Origin: Futiania mangrovi
GTDB lineage: Bacteria > Pseudomonadota > Alphaproteobacteria > Futianiales > Futianiaceae
Length of the DNA: 64,000 nt
Direction: 5' to 3'
Assembly (NCBI RefSeq): GCF_024158125.1
Contig: NZ_JAMZFT010000002.1
Coordinates: 868,001-932,000 of the forward strand
This document shows positions 8,491-17,316 of this stretch, one piece after another. The first letter of the stretch is position 1. Each line of letters opens with the position of its first letter. Below the pieces are notes generated by a model. It was not told the origin of the DNA and searched no databases. It worked only from the letters and a program-made list of their open reading frames with translations. The translations under genes and the position numbers were made by a program.

Positions 8491-9584
8491 CGCATCCGCT
8501 CCGTCTTCAGGTAGGACTTCTGGCGGCGGAACATGTCCTTGCGGTAGAGCGGGAAGATCTGGAACCAGGTCCTGATCTTCAGCCAGCGCCCGTAGATGCC
8601 GCGCGGCTCGTAGATCATGAACAGCACGATCAGCGCCGCGAAGAGCGCGGTGTCGAGGCCGGGATAGGCGGAAAGGTCGAGGATGCCGCGCGTGCTCAGC
8701 ACGTCGTTGAGGATCGAGATCGCCTGCGGCAGCAGCCCGACCACGATGGCGCCCAGGAACGCGCCCTGGATGAAGCCCAGCCCGCCGATCACCACCTGCA
8801 GCACCAGCGTGATCGAGATCAGGATCAGGAAGCTTTCATAGTTCACGAACTGCACGAAATGGGCGTAGAGCGCACCCGCGATCCCGGTCATGGCGCAGGA
8901 CAGCCCGAAGGCGAGCGTCTTCGTCCGCGCCACGTTCACGCCCAGCGCGCGCGCCGAAATCTCCGAATCCCGGACGGCGAGGAAGGACCGGCCGGTGGGA
9001 GAGCGCATCACGTTCACATAGCCGAGCGTCACCACGACCGTGACCGCAAGGCAGAGGTAGTAGAAGGCCTCCGCCGTGCCGTAGCGGTCGATCTTCATGC
9101 CGAAAAGGTCGATGGCGGGGGCGGAGACGCCGATCACACCGCCGGTGATGGGCTCCAGCATGATCGCGATGTCCTCGACGATCACGCTCAAGGCCAGCGT
9201 GGCGATGGCAAGGTAGATGCCGCTCATGCGCAGGATCGGCATGGCGACCAGCGCGCCGATGACGCCCGTTGTCAGCGCCGACAGGGGCAGCGCCGCGAGG
9301 AAGGGGATGCCCGCCTCCATGTAGGCGATGTTGGAGAAGGCGCCGATGGCGAGGAAGGCCGCGTGGCCGAGGCTCACCTGCCCCGTGTGCCCCGCGAGGA
9401 TCATCAGGCCCATGCCCGCGACCGACCAGATCAGGATGGCCGTGACCTCGCCCAGGTAATAGGTGCCGAGGAGCCAGGGCAGCGCGACCATGAGCGCCAG
9501 AAGCGCGGCGTAGCGCAGCATGGCGGCCCGGTCCTCGAAAAGCCGGATGTCGGTCAGGTAGCTGTCCTTGAAGAGCACCTTCAT
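8487..9584 (-). CDS. livM: Branched-chain amino acid-type ABC transporter permease (LivM-like)
   Basis: A 365-residue inner-membrane permease with about nine to ten hydrophobic helices. The helix MGLMILAGHTGQVSLGHAAF and the conserved segment RDSEISARALGVNVARTKTLAFGLSCA are LivM hallmarks. The C-terminus ends with a basic cytoplasmic tail. It overlaps the LivG-like gene by 4 bases and follows the LivH-like gene by 6 bases, so it is one half of the heterodimeric membrane channel of this HAAT system. Confidence 0.92.
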   Translation of the reverse strand: MKVLFKDSYLTDIRLFEDRAAMLRYAALLALMVALPWLLGTYYLGEVTAILIWSVAGMGLMILAGHTGQVSLGHAAFLAIGAFSNIAYMEAGIPFLAALPLSALTTGVIGALVAMPILRMSGIYLAIATLALSVIVEDIAIMLEPITGGVIGVSAPAIDLFGMKIDRYGTAEAFYYLCLAVTVVVTLGYVNVMRSPTGRSFLAVRDSEISARALGVNVARTKTLAFGLSCAMTGIAGALYAHFVQFVNYESFLILISITLVLQVVIGGLGFIQGAFLGAIVVGLLPQAISILNDVLSTRGILDLSAYPGLDTALFAALIVLFMIYEPRGIYGRWLKIRTWFQIFPLYRKDMFRRQKSYLKTERMR

Positions 9585-9590
9585 CGCGCG

Positions 9591-10466
9591 TCACACCTTC
9601 TTCTGCCGGACTTGCGCGAAGAGGCCGTGCGGGCGCGTGATCAGTACCACCAGCATGATCGCGTAAGGCGCGACCTGCGCCGTGCCCGCGGGCGCGAAGC
9701 GGGCGGCGAACGGCTCCACGATGCCAATCAGCAGCCCGCCCAGCAGCGCGCCCGGCAGGCTGCCGAAGCCGCCGATCACGGCCGCCGCGAACGCCTTGAT
9801 GCCGAGCAGGCCGACCGAGGGGTCGATGGCGCCCTTGGCCGCGAACATCGCGCCCGCCACCGCCGAGACGACGCCCGACAGGCCCCACACGACCGAGTTC
9901 ACGGTCTTGACCGGGATGCCCATGTAATAGGCCGCCATCTGGTTCTGCGAGGACGCCTGCATGGCGACGCCCAGCTTGGTGCGCGCGAAGAAGAGCCAGA
10001 GCACGCCGGTCAGCAGCATGGTCGCGGCGATTGTCCACACGTCGGCCCAGGCGATGATGACGCCCGCCACCTCGACCTGCTGGCCCGCGAAGGAGGTTTG
10101 CAGCGAGACGGGATCGTGCCCCCAGATCACGCCCGCCACGAAGCGCAGCACGAAGCCCAGCGCGATGGTGAGGATGACCATGGCGAACTGCGGCTGGCCG
10201 AAGATGCCGCGCAGCACGAAGCGGTCGAGCAGATAGCCGAACACGCCCATCACCGCGCCGGCGCACACGATGCCTAGGAGGAAGGGCAAATCCGCGCCCT
10301 CGGCGTTCACGAAGCTTATGGCGAGGAAAGCGCCCAGCATCATGAAGTCGCCCTGGGCAAAATTGACCGCCTCGCTCGCCTTGTAGATCAGGACGAAGCC
10401 GAGGGCCACGAGCCCATAGATACACCCATTCGAAATGCCGCCCACGAGGAGCTGCAGCACTTCCAT
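9591..10466 (-). CDS. livH: Branched-chain amino acid-type ABC transporter permease (LivH-like)
   Basis: A 291-residue inner-membrane permease, first gene of the six-gene minus-strand operon. The ATG at 10464-10466 starts MEVLQLLVGGISNGCIYG, the normal LivH beginning, with GGGGAGGACAGGGG just upstream; longer in-frame extensions are arginine-rich and atypical. The motif ALGFVLIYKASEAVNFAQGDF and the later GIKAFAAAVIGGFGSLPGALLGG are LivH signatures. About 220 bases separate it from the next minus-strand gene, so the operon promoter should lie in that gap. A TTGACG element (minus strand, 10579-10574) followed after 15 bases by TATCTC is a weak candidate. Confidence 0.92.
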   Translation of the reverse strand: MEVLQLLVGGISNGCIYGLVALGFVLIYKASEAVNFAQGDFMMLGAFLAISFVNAEGADLPFLLGIVCAGAVMGVFGYLLDRFVLRGIFGQPQFAMVILTIALGFVLRFVAGVIWGHDPVSLQTSFAGQQVEVAGVIIAWADVWTIAATMLLTGVLWLFFARTKLGVAMQASSQNQMAAYYMGIPVKTVNSVVWGLSGVVSAVAGAMFAAKGAIDPSVGLLGIKAFAAAVIGGFGSLPGALLGGLLIGIVEPFAARFAPAGTAQVAPYAIMLVVLITRPHGLFAQVRQKKV

Positions 10467-10688
10467 CGACCCCTGTCCTCCCCTGCGGCGGCGCGCTGCC
10501 GTCCAGGCCCTGTTCGCGAAGCGGTCTTGTCGCCGTCTTCCTGCCTGCAGAGGAGATAGTTCCGCGCGCGCGCCGTCAAGCGCCGTCTCGCGCTTCTCGC
10601 TGCGTAAGCATCCGCATTGCCTTTCAGATTCGTGGGGGCCGACCTGCAGCCCGGCCACGCCCGGGCGGCCGGACTGGGTACCCGCCCG

Positions 10689-12344
10689 TCAGCCCTTCTG
10701 CGCATAGGGCGGCGGCTTGTAATAGGGCGGGTAGGGGCCGATGGCGGTCATGTCCACCTCGACGAGCGCCGGGCCGTGGTGGTCGAGCGCCTGTCTCAGT
10801 GCGCCTTCCAGTTCGCCGACCGCACTCACGCGGCCGAAGGGGATGCCCGCAAGCTCGGCAAGGCCTTCGAGGCTCGGCGCCTTCAGGTCGCCGAAGAAGT
10901 GCCGCCCGCCGTAGAGCGCATCCTGGATGTGCTTGATGACGCCATAGCCCTTGTCGTTCATGACCACGATGGCGACCTGGACGTTTTCCTGCACGGCGGT
11001 CCACAGCTCGCCCACATTCAGGAAGAAGCCGCCGTCGCCGGTCATCACCACGGTCTTGCGGCCCTCCGCCGCGAAGGCCGCGCCGATGCCCATCGCGAGG
11101 CCCGGCCCGATCGCCGCGCCGATGGGATAGACGTTCTGGCCGGGTTCCTTGAGCGGCAGCAGCCGGTTCCCCCAGGTCGTGTTGTTCAGCGTGACGTCGC
11201 GCACCCACAGCGCGTCCGGCCCCATGGCGCGGGCGAAGGCGTCCGGCACGTCGCGGTAGGGGCCGAGCGTGTCGCGGAACGTCTCCACGATGCGGGTCTT
11301 GAGGTCCGCGATCTCCGCCCGGTAGCTGTCCTCGACCGCAAGCCGCCCCTCCAGCCGGTCGGCGATTGCGGAGAGCGCCGCCCCTGCCTCGCCCGTGTGG
11401 AACAGGTCCGTCGTGTAGGTGCGCCCGCGCGCGGCGGGGTCGATGTCGATCTGCACGCGGGTTTCGGGCAGCTTCATGGAGAGGTCGCGCGTCTCGTGCC
11501 CGCGCAGCCGTCCGCCCGCGACGACCATCATGTCGACGGTTTCGTAGAAGGCCTCCACCACGGGGCCTGCGTGGAACGCGCCGAGCATCATCGGGTGAGT
11601 CTCCGGAATGACCGCGCGGCCCGCTCCGCTCGTCACCACCGCGATACCCATGTCCGCAAGCCGTTCGACCGCGGCGCGCGCGTGCCTCGCGCCATTGCCG
11701 CACCAGAGCAGCGGGCGCTTCGCCCCGGCCACCGCGTCGGCCAACCGGTCGAGCGAGCCCGCATCGCCCGCCCACGCCGGCGGGATCGGCAGGACGAGGC
11801 CTTCGAGGTCCGCGGGCCGGTCGATTCGCGTGCGCTGGATGTCGATGGGGATCTCGACGGAAACGGGCCCCATCGGCGGGGCCAGGGCCGCCGTCGCCGC
11901 CTCGATCAGCGTGCCGAGCGCCTCATCCGCCGAGCGGACGCGAAACGCCTTCTTGGAGACCGAGGCGAGCATGCCGAGCTGGTCCGGCACGTCGTGCACC
12001 GCGCCGTGGCCCGTGTCGATGTCGGCGGTCTGCGTCTGGCCCGTGATGTGGAGCAGCGGCGCGCCGCCGAAGCGCGCCTCGACGAGGCCCGGCACGGCGT
12101 TCGCAGCCCCCGGCCCGGTCGAGGTGAACAGCACGCCGAGGTTGCCCGAGACGCGGGCATAGGCGTCGGCCATGTGCGCACCGCCCATCTCGCCCCGCGC
12201 CATCACGAAGCGGATCGCGTTGCCGCGCCCGATGGCGTCGAGCATCGGGATGTTGTGGACCGAGACGATGCCGAACACGGTCTCGACGCCCAGCGCGTGG
12301 AGGAAGTCGGCAACCAGGTCGCCGACGGTGTAGGTGCCTGTCAT
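10689..12344 (-). CDS. Thiamine diphosphate-dependent enzyme, acetolactate synthase-like
   Basis: A 551-residue-class ThDP enzyme with the three domains of the acetohydroxyacid synthase/benzoylformate decarboxylase family. The cofactor-activating glutamate is Glu52 in RGEMGGAHMAD, and the diphosphate/metal motif runs from GDG at 436-438 to ND at 463-464. The start ATG (12342-12344) has AAGGA about 10 bases upstream. It follows a zinc alcohol dehydrogenase gene by 32 bases. Family members carry out decarboxylation or carboligation of 2-oxo acids. The pairing with an alcohol dehydrogenase suggests a decarboxylase making an aldehyde, but the sequence does not settle this. No regulatory-subunit gene (ilvN type) is adjacent, which argues against true acetolactate synthase. 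Confidence 0.85.
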   Translation of the reverse strand: MTGTYTVGDLVADFLHALGVETVFGIVSVHNIPMLDAIGRGNAIRFVMARGEMGGAHMADAYARVSGNLGVLFTSTGPGAANAVPGLVEARFGGAPLLHITGQTQTADIDTGHGAVHDVPDQLGMLASVSKKAFRVRSADEALGTLIEAATAALAPPMGPVSVEIPIDIQRTRIDRPADLEGLVLPIPPAWAGDAGSLDRLADAVAGAKRPLLWCGNGARHARAAVERLADMGIAVVTSGAGRAVIPETHPMMLGAFHAGPVVEAFYETVDMMVVAGGRLRGHETRDLSMKLPETRVQIDIDPAARGRTYTTDLFHTGEAGAALSAIADRLEGRLAVEDSYRAEIADLKTRIVETFRDTLGPYRDVPDAFARAMGPDALWVRDVTLNNTTWGNRLLPLKEPGQNVYPIGAAIGPGLAMGIGAAFAAEGRKTVVMTGDGGFFLNVGELWTAVQENVQVAIVVMNDKGYGVIKHIQDALYGGRHFFGDLKAPSLEGLAELAGIPFGRVSAVGELEGALRQALDHHGPALVEVDMTAIGPYPPYYKPPPYAQKG

Positions 12345-12376
12345 GTGCAGGTGGTCCTTCGTGCTTGTGCTGGTCT

Positions 12377-13438
12377 TCAGGGGGTCAGGACCACGCGGCC
12401 CACCACCTTGCCCGCGCGCAGGTCGGCGAGCGAGCGGCCGGCCTCGGCGAAGGGGCGGCACTCGATGGGCACCTCGGGCAGGCCGTGCGCCTTCACGAGA
12501 TCGACGAGCGCCCGCAATTCCTCAAGCGTGCCGACATAGCTGCCCTGGATGGTGATCGCGCGCATCGGGATGTAGGGGACGGGGATGGTCACGTCGCCGC
12601 CCAGCAGCCCGACCACCACGACCTTGCCGCCGCGCGCCAGAAGCTCGATCCCGAGGTCGAGGGAGGATCCGCTGCCGACGAGGTCGAGGACGATGTGCAC
12701 CGTTCCGCCTGCGGCCTTGCGGATCTGTGCCGCCGCGTCCTCGGCGCCCGGGTCGACGGCGGCCACCGCGCCCGCCTTCAGCGCCGCTTCGCGCTTGGCG
12801 GGGTCGGGCTCCACCACGACCGCGCCCTTCGCGCCCATCATGCCCATGAGGCCGAGCGCCATGAGCCCCAGCCCGCCCGCGCCCATCACCACCAGCATAT
12901 GGCGGGACAGGTCCGCGCCCAACTTGCCGAGCGCGCTGTAGGTCGTCAGCCCCGAGCAGTTGAGCGGCGCGGCCTTCACCGGGTCGAGCCCGTCGAGCGG
13001 CACGAGATAGCGCGCGTCCGGCACCAGCAGGTGATCGGCATAGCCGCCCGCGCGGTTCACGCCGAGGAAGCGCGGCCTGCCGCAATAATTCTCCTGCCCG
13101 CCCGCGCACACCGGGCAGTCGCCGCAGCCGATCCAGGAGAAGGCGAGCACCTTGTCGCCCGGCTTCACACCGGTCGCGTCCGGGCCCGTGGCAACGACCT
13201 CGCCCGCCGTCTCGTGGCCCATGGTCAGGGGGAAGTGCACCCGTCCCTCGAACGACAGCTTGCGTCCATGGCCGAGGTCGTATGCACCCTCCCAGATGTG
13301 CACGTCGGAATGGCAGACGCCCGCGCCCAGCACCTTCAGCAGCACCTCCGCGCCCTTCGGTTCGGGCAGCGGCTCCGTCGCCTCGGCCAGCGGGGTCTCG
13401 AACCCGGTCAGCTGGTAGCTGCGCATCGTTCCGGTCAT
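12377..13438 (-). CDS. Zinc-dependent alcohol dehydrogenase
   Basis: A 353-residue medium-chain dehydrogenase/reductase. Catalytic zinc ligands are visible as Cys42 (GVCHSD) and the GHE motif at 74-76. The structural-zinc cysteines are Cys105, 108, 111 and 119 (CGDCPVCAGGQENYC). The Rossmann motif is MGAGGLGLM, followed by VEPDP, whose acidic residue favours NAD over NADP. The ATG at 13436-13438 has GAGAGGG upstream; a second ATG four codons later (13424-13426) is possible. It oxidises an alcohol or reduces an aldehyde, plausibly the product of the ThDP enzyme encoded 32 bases downstream. Substrate range is unknown. Confidence 0.9.
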   Translation of the reverse strand: MTGTMRSYQLTGFETPLAEATEPLPEPKGAEVLLKVLGAGVCHSDVHIWEGAYDLGHGRKLSFEGRVHFPLTMGHETAGEVVATGPDATGVKPGDKVLAFSWIGCGDCPVCAGGQENYCGRPRFLGVNRAGGYADHLLVPDARYLVPLDGLDPVKAAPLNCSGLTTYSALGKLGADLSRHMLVVMGAGGLGLMALGLMGMMGAKGAVVVEPDPAKREAALKAGAVAAVDPGAEDAAAQIRKAAGGTVHIVLDLVGSGSSLDLGIELLARGGKVVVVGLLGGDVTIPVPYIPMRAITIQGSYVGTLEELRALVDLVKAHGLPEVPIECRPFAEAGRSLADLRAGKVVGRVVLTP

Positions 13439-13721
13439 CGGCTGTCCCTCTCCCTCCCGTTTTCGTGGGTCTTGTTTGCGGGCAAGCCTAGCCAATGGCC
13501 CGCCCGGCCACAAAGGCAAAGCCGCGCGTGGCAGCCCGTCACGGCGCGCAAGGCCCTCGCGCGCCCCGGTGGATCGACAGGGCGGGCGCGGATGCTCTAT
13601 CACTCGACCCGAACGCCGCTCCCGGGCGACGGCATGGCGGGCATGAGTGCGCGCAGGGTGTTCCCGCGGGGCAGGTCAAGAAACAATGCGCGCCAACGAT
13701 GCGCGATCCGAGGGAGAGCAG

Positions 13722-14903
13722 ATGATCGATTTCTCCATGACCGACCGTCAGCGCGAGCTGAAGGAGCGGGTGACCGCCTTCATCGACGAGACGGTCATTC
13801 CCTACGAGAAGGACGCCCGCGCGACCAGCCACGGTCCGACCGACGAGCTTCGGGTGGAGCTGAACGCGCTCGCCAAGGAGGCGGGCCTCTTCGCCCCGCA
13901 CGTGTCTGAGGAATATGGCGGCTTGGGCCTCGGCCATGTCGACCGGGCGATCGTGTTCGAGGCCGCGGGCCGCTCCCCTCTCGGTCCTGTCGCGCTGCAT
14001 TGCGCCGCTCCCGACGAGGGCAACATGCACCTGCTGGAGAAGGTTGCGACGCACGCGCAGAAGGAGAAGTACCTGCTGCCGCTCGCGAGCGGTGCGGTGC
14101 GGTCCTGCTTCGCCATGACGGAGCGCGGCGGCGCGGGCGCCGACCCCAGCGACATGAAGACGGTGGCGACGCCCGACGGCGCGGGCGGCTATATCATCAA
14201 CGGCAGCAAATGGCTGATCACCGGGGCGGACGGGGCGGGCTTCTCCATCATCATGGCGACCGTCGACGACCCCAAGGGCAAGAGCGGGCCGACCATGTTT
14301 CTGACCCCGCTGCCGGCCGAGGGGGTCAAGCTCGACCGCCTGATGGACACGATGGATTCGAGCTTTACCGGCGGGCACGGCGAGATCGTCTACGAGAACC
14401 TGCGCGTCGGGCCGGACGCCGTGCTGGGCGAGGTGGGCGAGGGCTTCCGCTACGCCCAGGTGCGGCTTGCGCCCGCGCGCCTCACGCACTGCATGCGCTG
14501 GCTGGGGGGCGCGACCCGGGCGCACGAGATCGCGACGGAGTACGCCCGCCAGCGCCACGCCTTCGGCAAGCCCATCGGCGAGCACGAGGGCGTGGGCTTC
14601 ATGCTGGCCGACAACGAGATCGACATCGCCCAGTCGCGCCTGACGATCTGGCACACGGCGTGGCTGCTCGACCAGGGCGAGCATGCGCGCCACGAATCCT
14701 CCATGGCCAAGGTCGCGGTGTCGGAGGCGCTCTTCCGCATCGTCGACCGCTGCGTGCAGACGCTGGGCGGCCTCGGCATGAGCCGGGAGACGGTGGTGGA
14801 GCAATTGTTCCGCGAGATCCGCGGGTTCCGCATCTATGACGGCCCCTCGGAGGTGCACCGCTGGGCCATCGCGAAACGGGTGATGAGGGCGAACCGGACA
14901 TGA
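13722..14903 (+). CDS. Acyl-CoA dehydrogenase (ACAD10/11-like)
   Basis: A 393-residue flavoprotein that introduces a double bond into an acyl-CoA. The N-terminal helical domain, the middle domain with AMTERGGAGADPSDMKT, and the C-terminal domain with RQRHAFGKPIGEHEGV and LGGLGM are all present. At the place of the usual catalytic Glu in the Y-E-G motif it reads IYDGPSEVHR, with Asp. That is the pattern of the ACAD10/ACAD11 branch, some of which act on 4-hydroxyacyl-CoA or bulky acids. The ATG at 13722 has GAGGGAGAG upstream. It overlaps the following short-chain dehydrogenase gene by 4 bases and opens a four-gene operon. Confidence 0.9.
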   Translation: MIDFSMTDRQRELKERVTAFIDETVIPYEKDARATSHGPTDELRVELNALAKEAGLFAPHVSEEYGGLGLGHVDRAIVFEAAGRSPLGPVALHCAAPDEGNMHLLEKVATHAQKEKYLLPLASGAVRSCFAMTERGGAGADPSDMKTVATPDGAGGYIINGSKWLITGADGAGFSIIMATVDDPKGKSGPTMFLTPLPAEGVKLDRLMDTMDSSFTGGHGEIVYENLRVGPDAVLGEVGEGFRYAQVRLAPARLTHCMRWLGGATRAHEIATEYARQRHAFGKPIGEHEGVGFMLADNEIDIAQSRLTIWHTAWLLDQGEHARHESSMAKVAVSEALFRIVDRCVQTLGGLGMSRETVVEQLFREIRGFRIYDGPSEVHRWAIAKRVMRANRT

Positions 14904-15664
14904 GCGGCATGTTCGACCTGACGGGCAAGGTGGCGGTCGTCACCGGCGGCGGCCGCGGCATCGGGCGCGCCATCGCGGAGGCGCTGGCCGCGCACGGCGC
15001 GAAGGTGATGATCGCGAGCCGGTCGGAGGCCACGCTGAAGGAGGCTGCGGCCGCGATCGCCGCGCAGGGCGGCACCGTCCGCCACCACGCCTGCGACGTG
15101 ACGAAGGCGGAGGACCTGGAGGCGCTGCGCGACGCGACGCTGGAGGCGTTCGGGCGCATCGACATCCTCGTCAACAATGCGGGCATCGACCCGCATTACG
15201 CGAGCATGGAGAAAACCGATCCCGCCGAATGGCAGAAGATCGTCGACGTCAACCTGACGGGCGTCTTCCTCGGCTGCCGCATCGTGGGCACGGCGATCCT
15301 CGAAGGCGGCGGCGGCTCGATCATCAACATCTCCTCCATCGCCGGGCACACGGGCCTCAAGCGCCAGGTGCCCTATTGCGCGACCAAGGGGGGCGTCGAG
15401 CAACTCACCAAGGCGCTGGCGCTCGACTGGGCGGAGAAGGGGGTGCGCGTCAATGCCATCGCCTATGCGTTCATCGCCACGGACCTGACGAGCGGCGTGC
15501 TGGGGCACGAGCACATCGGGCCGAAGCTGCAGGCGCGCACGCCGATGAACCGCTTCGGGCGGGTCGAGGAGACAGGCGGCGCGGCGGTGTTCCTCGCCTC
15601 CGACGCGGCGAGCTACGTCACCGGCTCGACCCTTCTCGTGGACGGCGGCTGGACGGCGGGGTGA
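14900..15664 (+). CDS. Short-chain dehydrogenase/reductase
   Basis: A 254-residue NAD(P)-dependent oxidoreductase of the classical SDR family. The nucleotide-binding motif TGGGRGIG is near residue 15, NNAG near 91, and the catalytic Ser-Tyr-Lys set lies in SSIAGHTG...PYCATKGG. The absence of a basic residue after the glycine motif and ASRS downstream make either cofactor possible. ATGA overlap with the preceding dehydrogenase gene and a GTGA/ATG junction with the following CoA ligase place it inside one operon. It most likely oxidises a 3-hydroxyacyl-CoA or a ring alcohol formed in that pathway. Confidence 0.9.
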   Translation: MSGMFDLTGKVAVVTGGGRGIGRAIAEALAAHGAKVMIASRSEATLKEAAAAIAAQGGTVRHHACDVTKAEDLEALRDATLEAFGRIDILVNNAGIDPHYASMEKTDPAEWQKIVDVNLTGVFLGCRIVGTAILEGGGGSIINISSIAGHTGLKRQVPYCATKGGVEQLTKALALDWAEKGVRVNAIAYAFIATDLTSGVLGHEHIGPKLQARTPMNRFGRVEETGGAAVFLASDAASYVTGSTLLVDGGWTAG

Positions 15665-15669
15665 GCGCC

Positions 15670-17316
15670 ATGCGGACGCCGGAGATGACCACCTACGAGG
15701 CCGCGCGCGACGCCTTCCGCTGGGAGGTGCCGGAGACGTTCAACTTCGGCGCCGATGTGGTCGACTATTGGGCGAGCGCGCGCCCCGATCACCTCGCGCT
15801 AATCTGGTGCGACGACGCCGGGAACGAGCGCCGCTTCACCTATGCCGACATGGCAGAGGCGACGAACCGTGTGGCGAACGCGCTGAAGGCGCGCGGCGTG
15901 AAACGCGGCGACCGCGTGATCGTCATGCTGCCGCGCCTGCCCGAATGGCAGATGGCGATGGTCGGGTGCCTCAAGCTGGGCGCGATCCCGATTCCGTGCG
16001 TCGAGATGCTGACCGAGCGCGACATCGCCTACCGGCTGGAAAACTCCGGGGCCACGGGCGCGATCACGACCGCGGACAACACCCACAAGTTCGCAGGCGG
16101 GGACGCGCTGAAGGCACGGCTTTCTGTGGGCGGCGCGGTCGGCGGGGCGGGGGACGGCTGGGACGACTTCGCCGCGGCCTCGGCCGACGCCGCGCCCGAC
16201 TTCGCGCCTGCCAGGCTCGGCGCGGAAGAGCCCGCGATCATGTATTACACGTCCGGGTCCACGGGCCATCCGAAGGGCGTGCTGCACGCCAGCCGCGGGC
16301 TTTTCGCGTGGCGCGTCTCGGCCTGGTACTGGCTGACGCTCGGCCCCGACGACGTGATGTGGTGCACCGCCGACACCGGCTGGAGCAAGGCCGGCACCTC
16401 GATCCTGTTCGGGCCGTGGAGTTGCGGGTCGACGGTGGTCTTCTACCATGGCCGCTACGATCCTAAGCTGCGGCTGGAGACACTGGCGCGCCACCGCGTG
16501 AGCGTCTATTGCGCGGCGGCGACGGAGTTGCGCCGCCTGGTGCAGGAAGATGTCTCCGGCCACGATCTCTCCGCGCTGCGCCTGACGGTCTCGGCGGGGG
16601 AGAGCGTGAACCCCGAGATCGTGCGCGCCTGGAGGCGGCTGACCGGCGTCGACCTGCTCGACGGGTACGGCCAGACCGAGACGCTGATGACCGTGCTCAA
16701 CTATCCGCCGCTGCCCGTGAAGCCCGGCTCCATGGGCAAGCCGCTGCCGGGCACCGATGCCGCCGTCCTCGACGCCGACGGCCGCATCGCGCCGCCGGAG
16801 ACGGTCGGGCGCCTCGTCATCGGCCTGCCGAACCCGCAGATCATGCTCGGCTACTGGAAGGAGCCGGAGCGGACGGCGGCGAACCGCGTCGCCGTGGACG
16901 GGCGGGAGTGGTTCCTGACCGGCGACCTCGCTCGCATGGATGGCGACGGCTATCTCTTCTACGAAGGACGGTCGGACGACGTGATCAACTCGGCCGGCTA
17001 CCGCATCGGGCCGATGGAGGTGGAGAACGTGCTGATGGAGCATGAGGCGGTCGCCGAGTGCGCCGCCGTCGCCAGCCCGCACGAGGAGCGCGGCGAGGTT
17101 GTGAAGGCCTTTGTGGTGCTGAAGCGCGGCTTCGAGGGCTCCGACGCGCTGGTGAAGGACCTGCAGGATCATTGCAAGCGCCTGACCGGCCCCTACAAGT
17201 ACCCGCGCCGCGTCGCATTCGTCGACGACCTGCCCAAGACCGCCTCCGGCAAGATCCGCCGCCGCGAACTGCGCGACCGGGAGTTCGCGGGCTGGACGCG
17301 CGGGGCAGGGGCATGA
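15670..17316 (+). CDS. AMP-forming acyl-CoA synthetase (medium-chain/benzoate-CoA ligase-like)
   Basis: A 548-residue ANL-superfamily ligase. The phosphate loop is YYTSGSTGHPKGVLH, followed by TADTGWSKAG, LLDGYGQTET, TGDLARMDGDGYLFYEGRSDD and the catalytic lysine motif PKTASGKIRRREL near the C-terminus. The WSKAG stretch resembles the ACSM/2-aminobenzoate-CoA ligase group. The chosen ATG (15670) follows the stop of the SDR gene by 5 bases; a GTG at 15661 that overlaps that stop is an alternative adding three residues. It activates the acid substrate of this operon, and its class differs from the ADP-forming enzyme encoded in the facing operon. Confidence 0.9.
   Translation: MRTPEMTTYEAARDAFRWEVPETFNFGADVVDYWASARPDHLALIWCDDAGNERRFTYADMAEATNRVANALKARGVKRGDRVIVMLPRLPEWQMAMVGCLKLGAIPIPCVEMLTERDIAYRLENSGATGAITTADNTHKFAGGDALKARLSVGGAVGGAGDGWDDFAAASADAAPDFAPARLGAEEPAIMYYTSGSTGHPKGVLHASRGLFAWRVSAWYWLTLGPDDVMWCTADTGWSKAGTSILFGPWSCGSTVVFYHGRYDPKLRLETLARHRVSVYCAAATELRRLVQEDVSGHDLSALRLTVSAGESVNPEIVRAWRRLTGVDLLDGYGQTETLMTVLNYPPLPVKPGSMGKPLPGTDAAVLDADGRIAPPETVGRLVIGLPNPQIMLGYWKEPERTAANRVAVDGREWFLTGDLARMDGDGYLFYEGRSDDVINSAGYRIGPMEVENVLMEHEAVAECAAVASPHEERGEVVKAFVVLKRGFEGSDALVKDLQDHCKRLTGPYKYPRRVAFVDDLPKTASGKIRRRELRDREFAGWTRGAGA

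Noticed and set aside
10689-12344. True acetolactate synthase large subunit (ilvB)
   Set aside because: No small regulatory subunit gene is adjacent and the neighbour is an alcohol dehydrogenase; a general ThDP enzyme call is safer.
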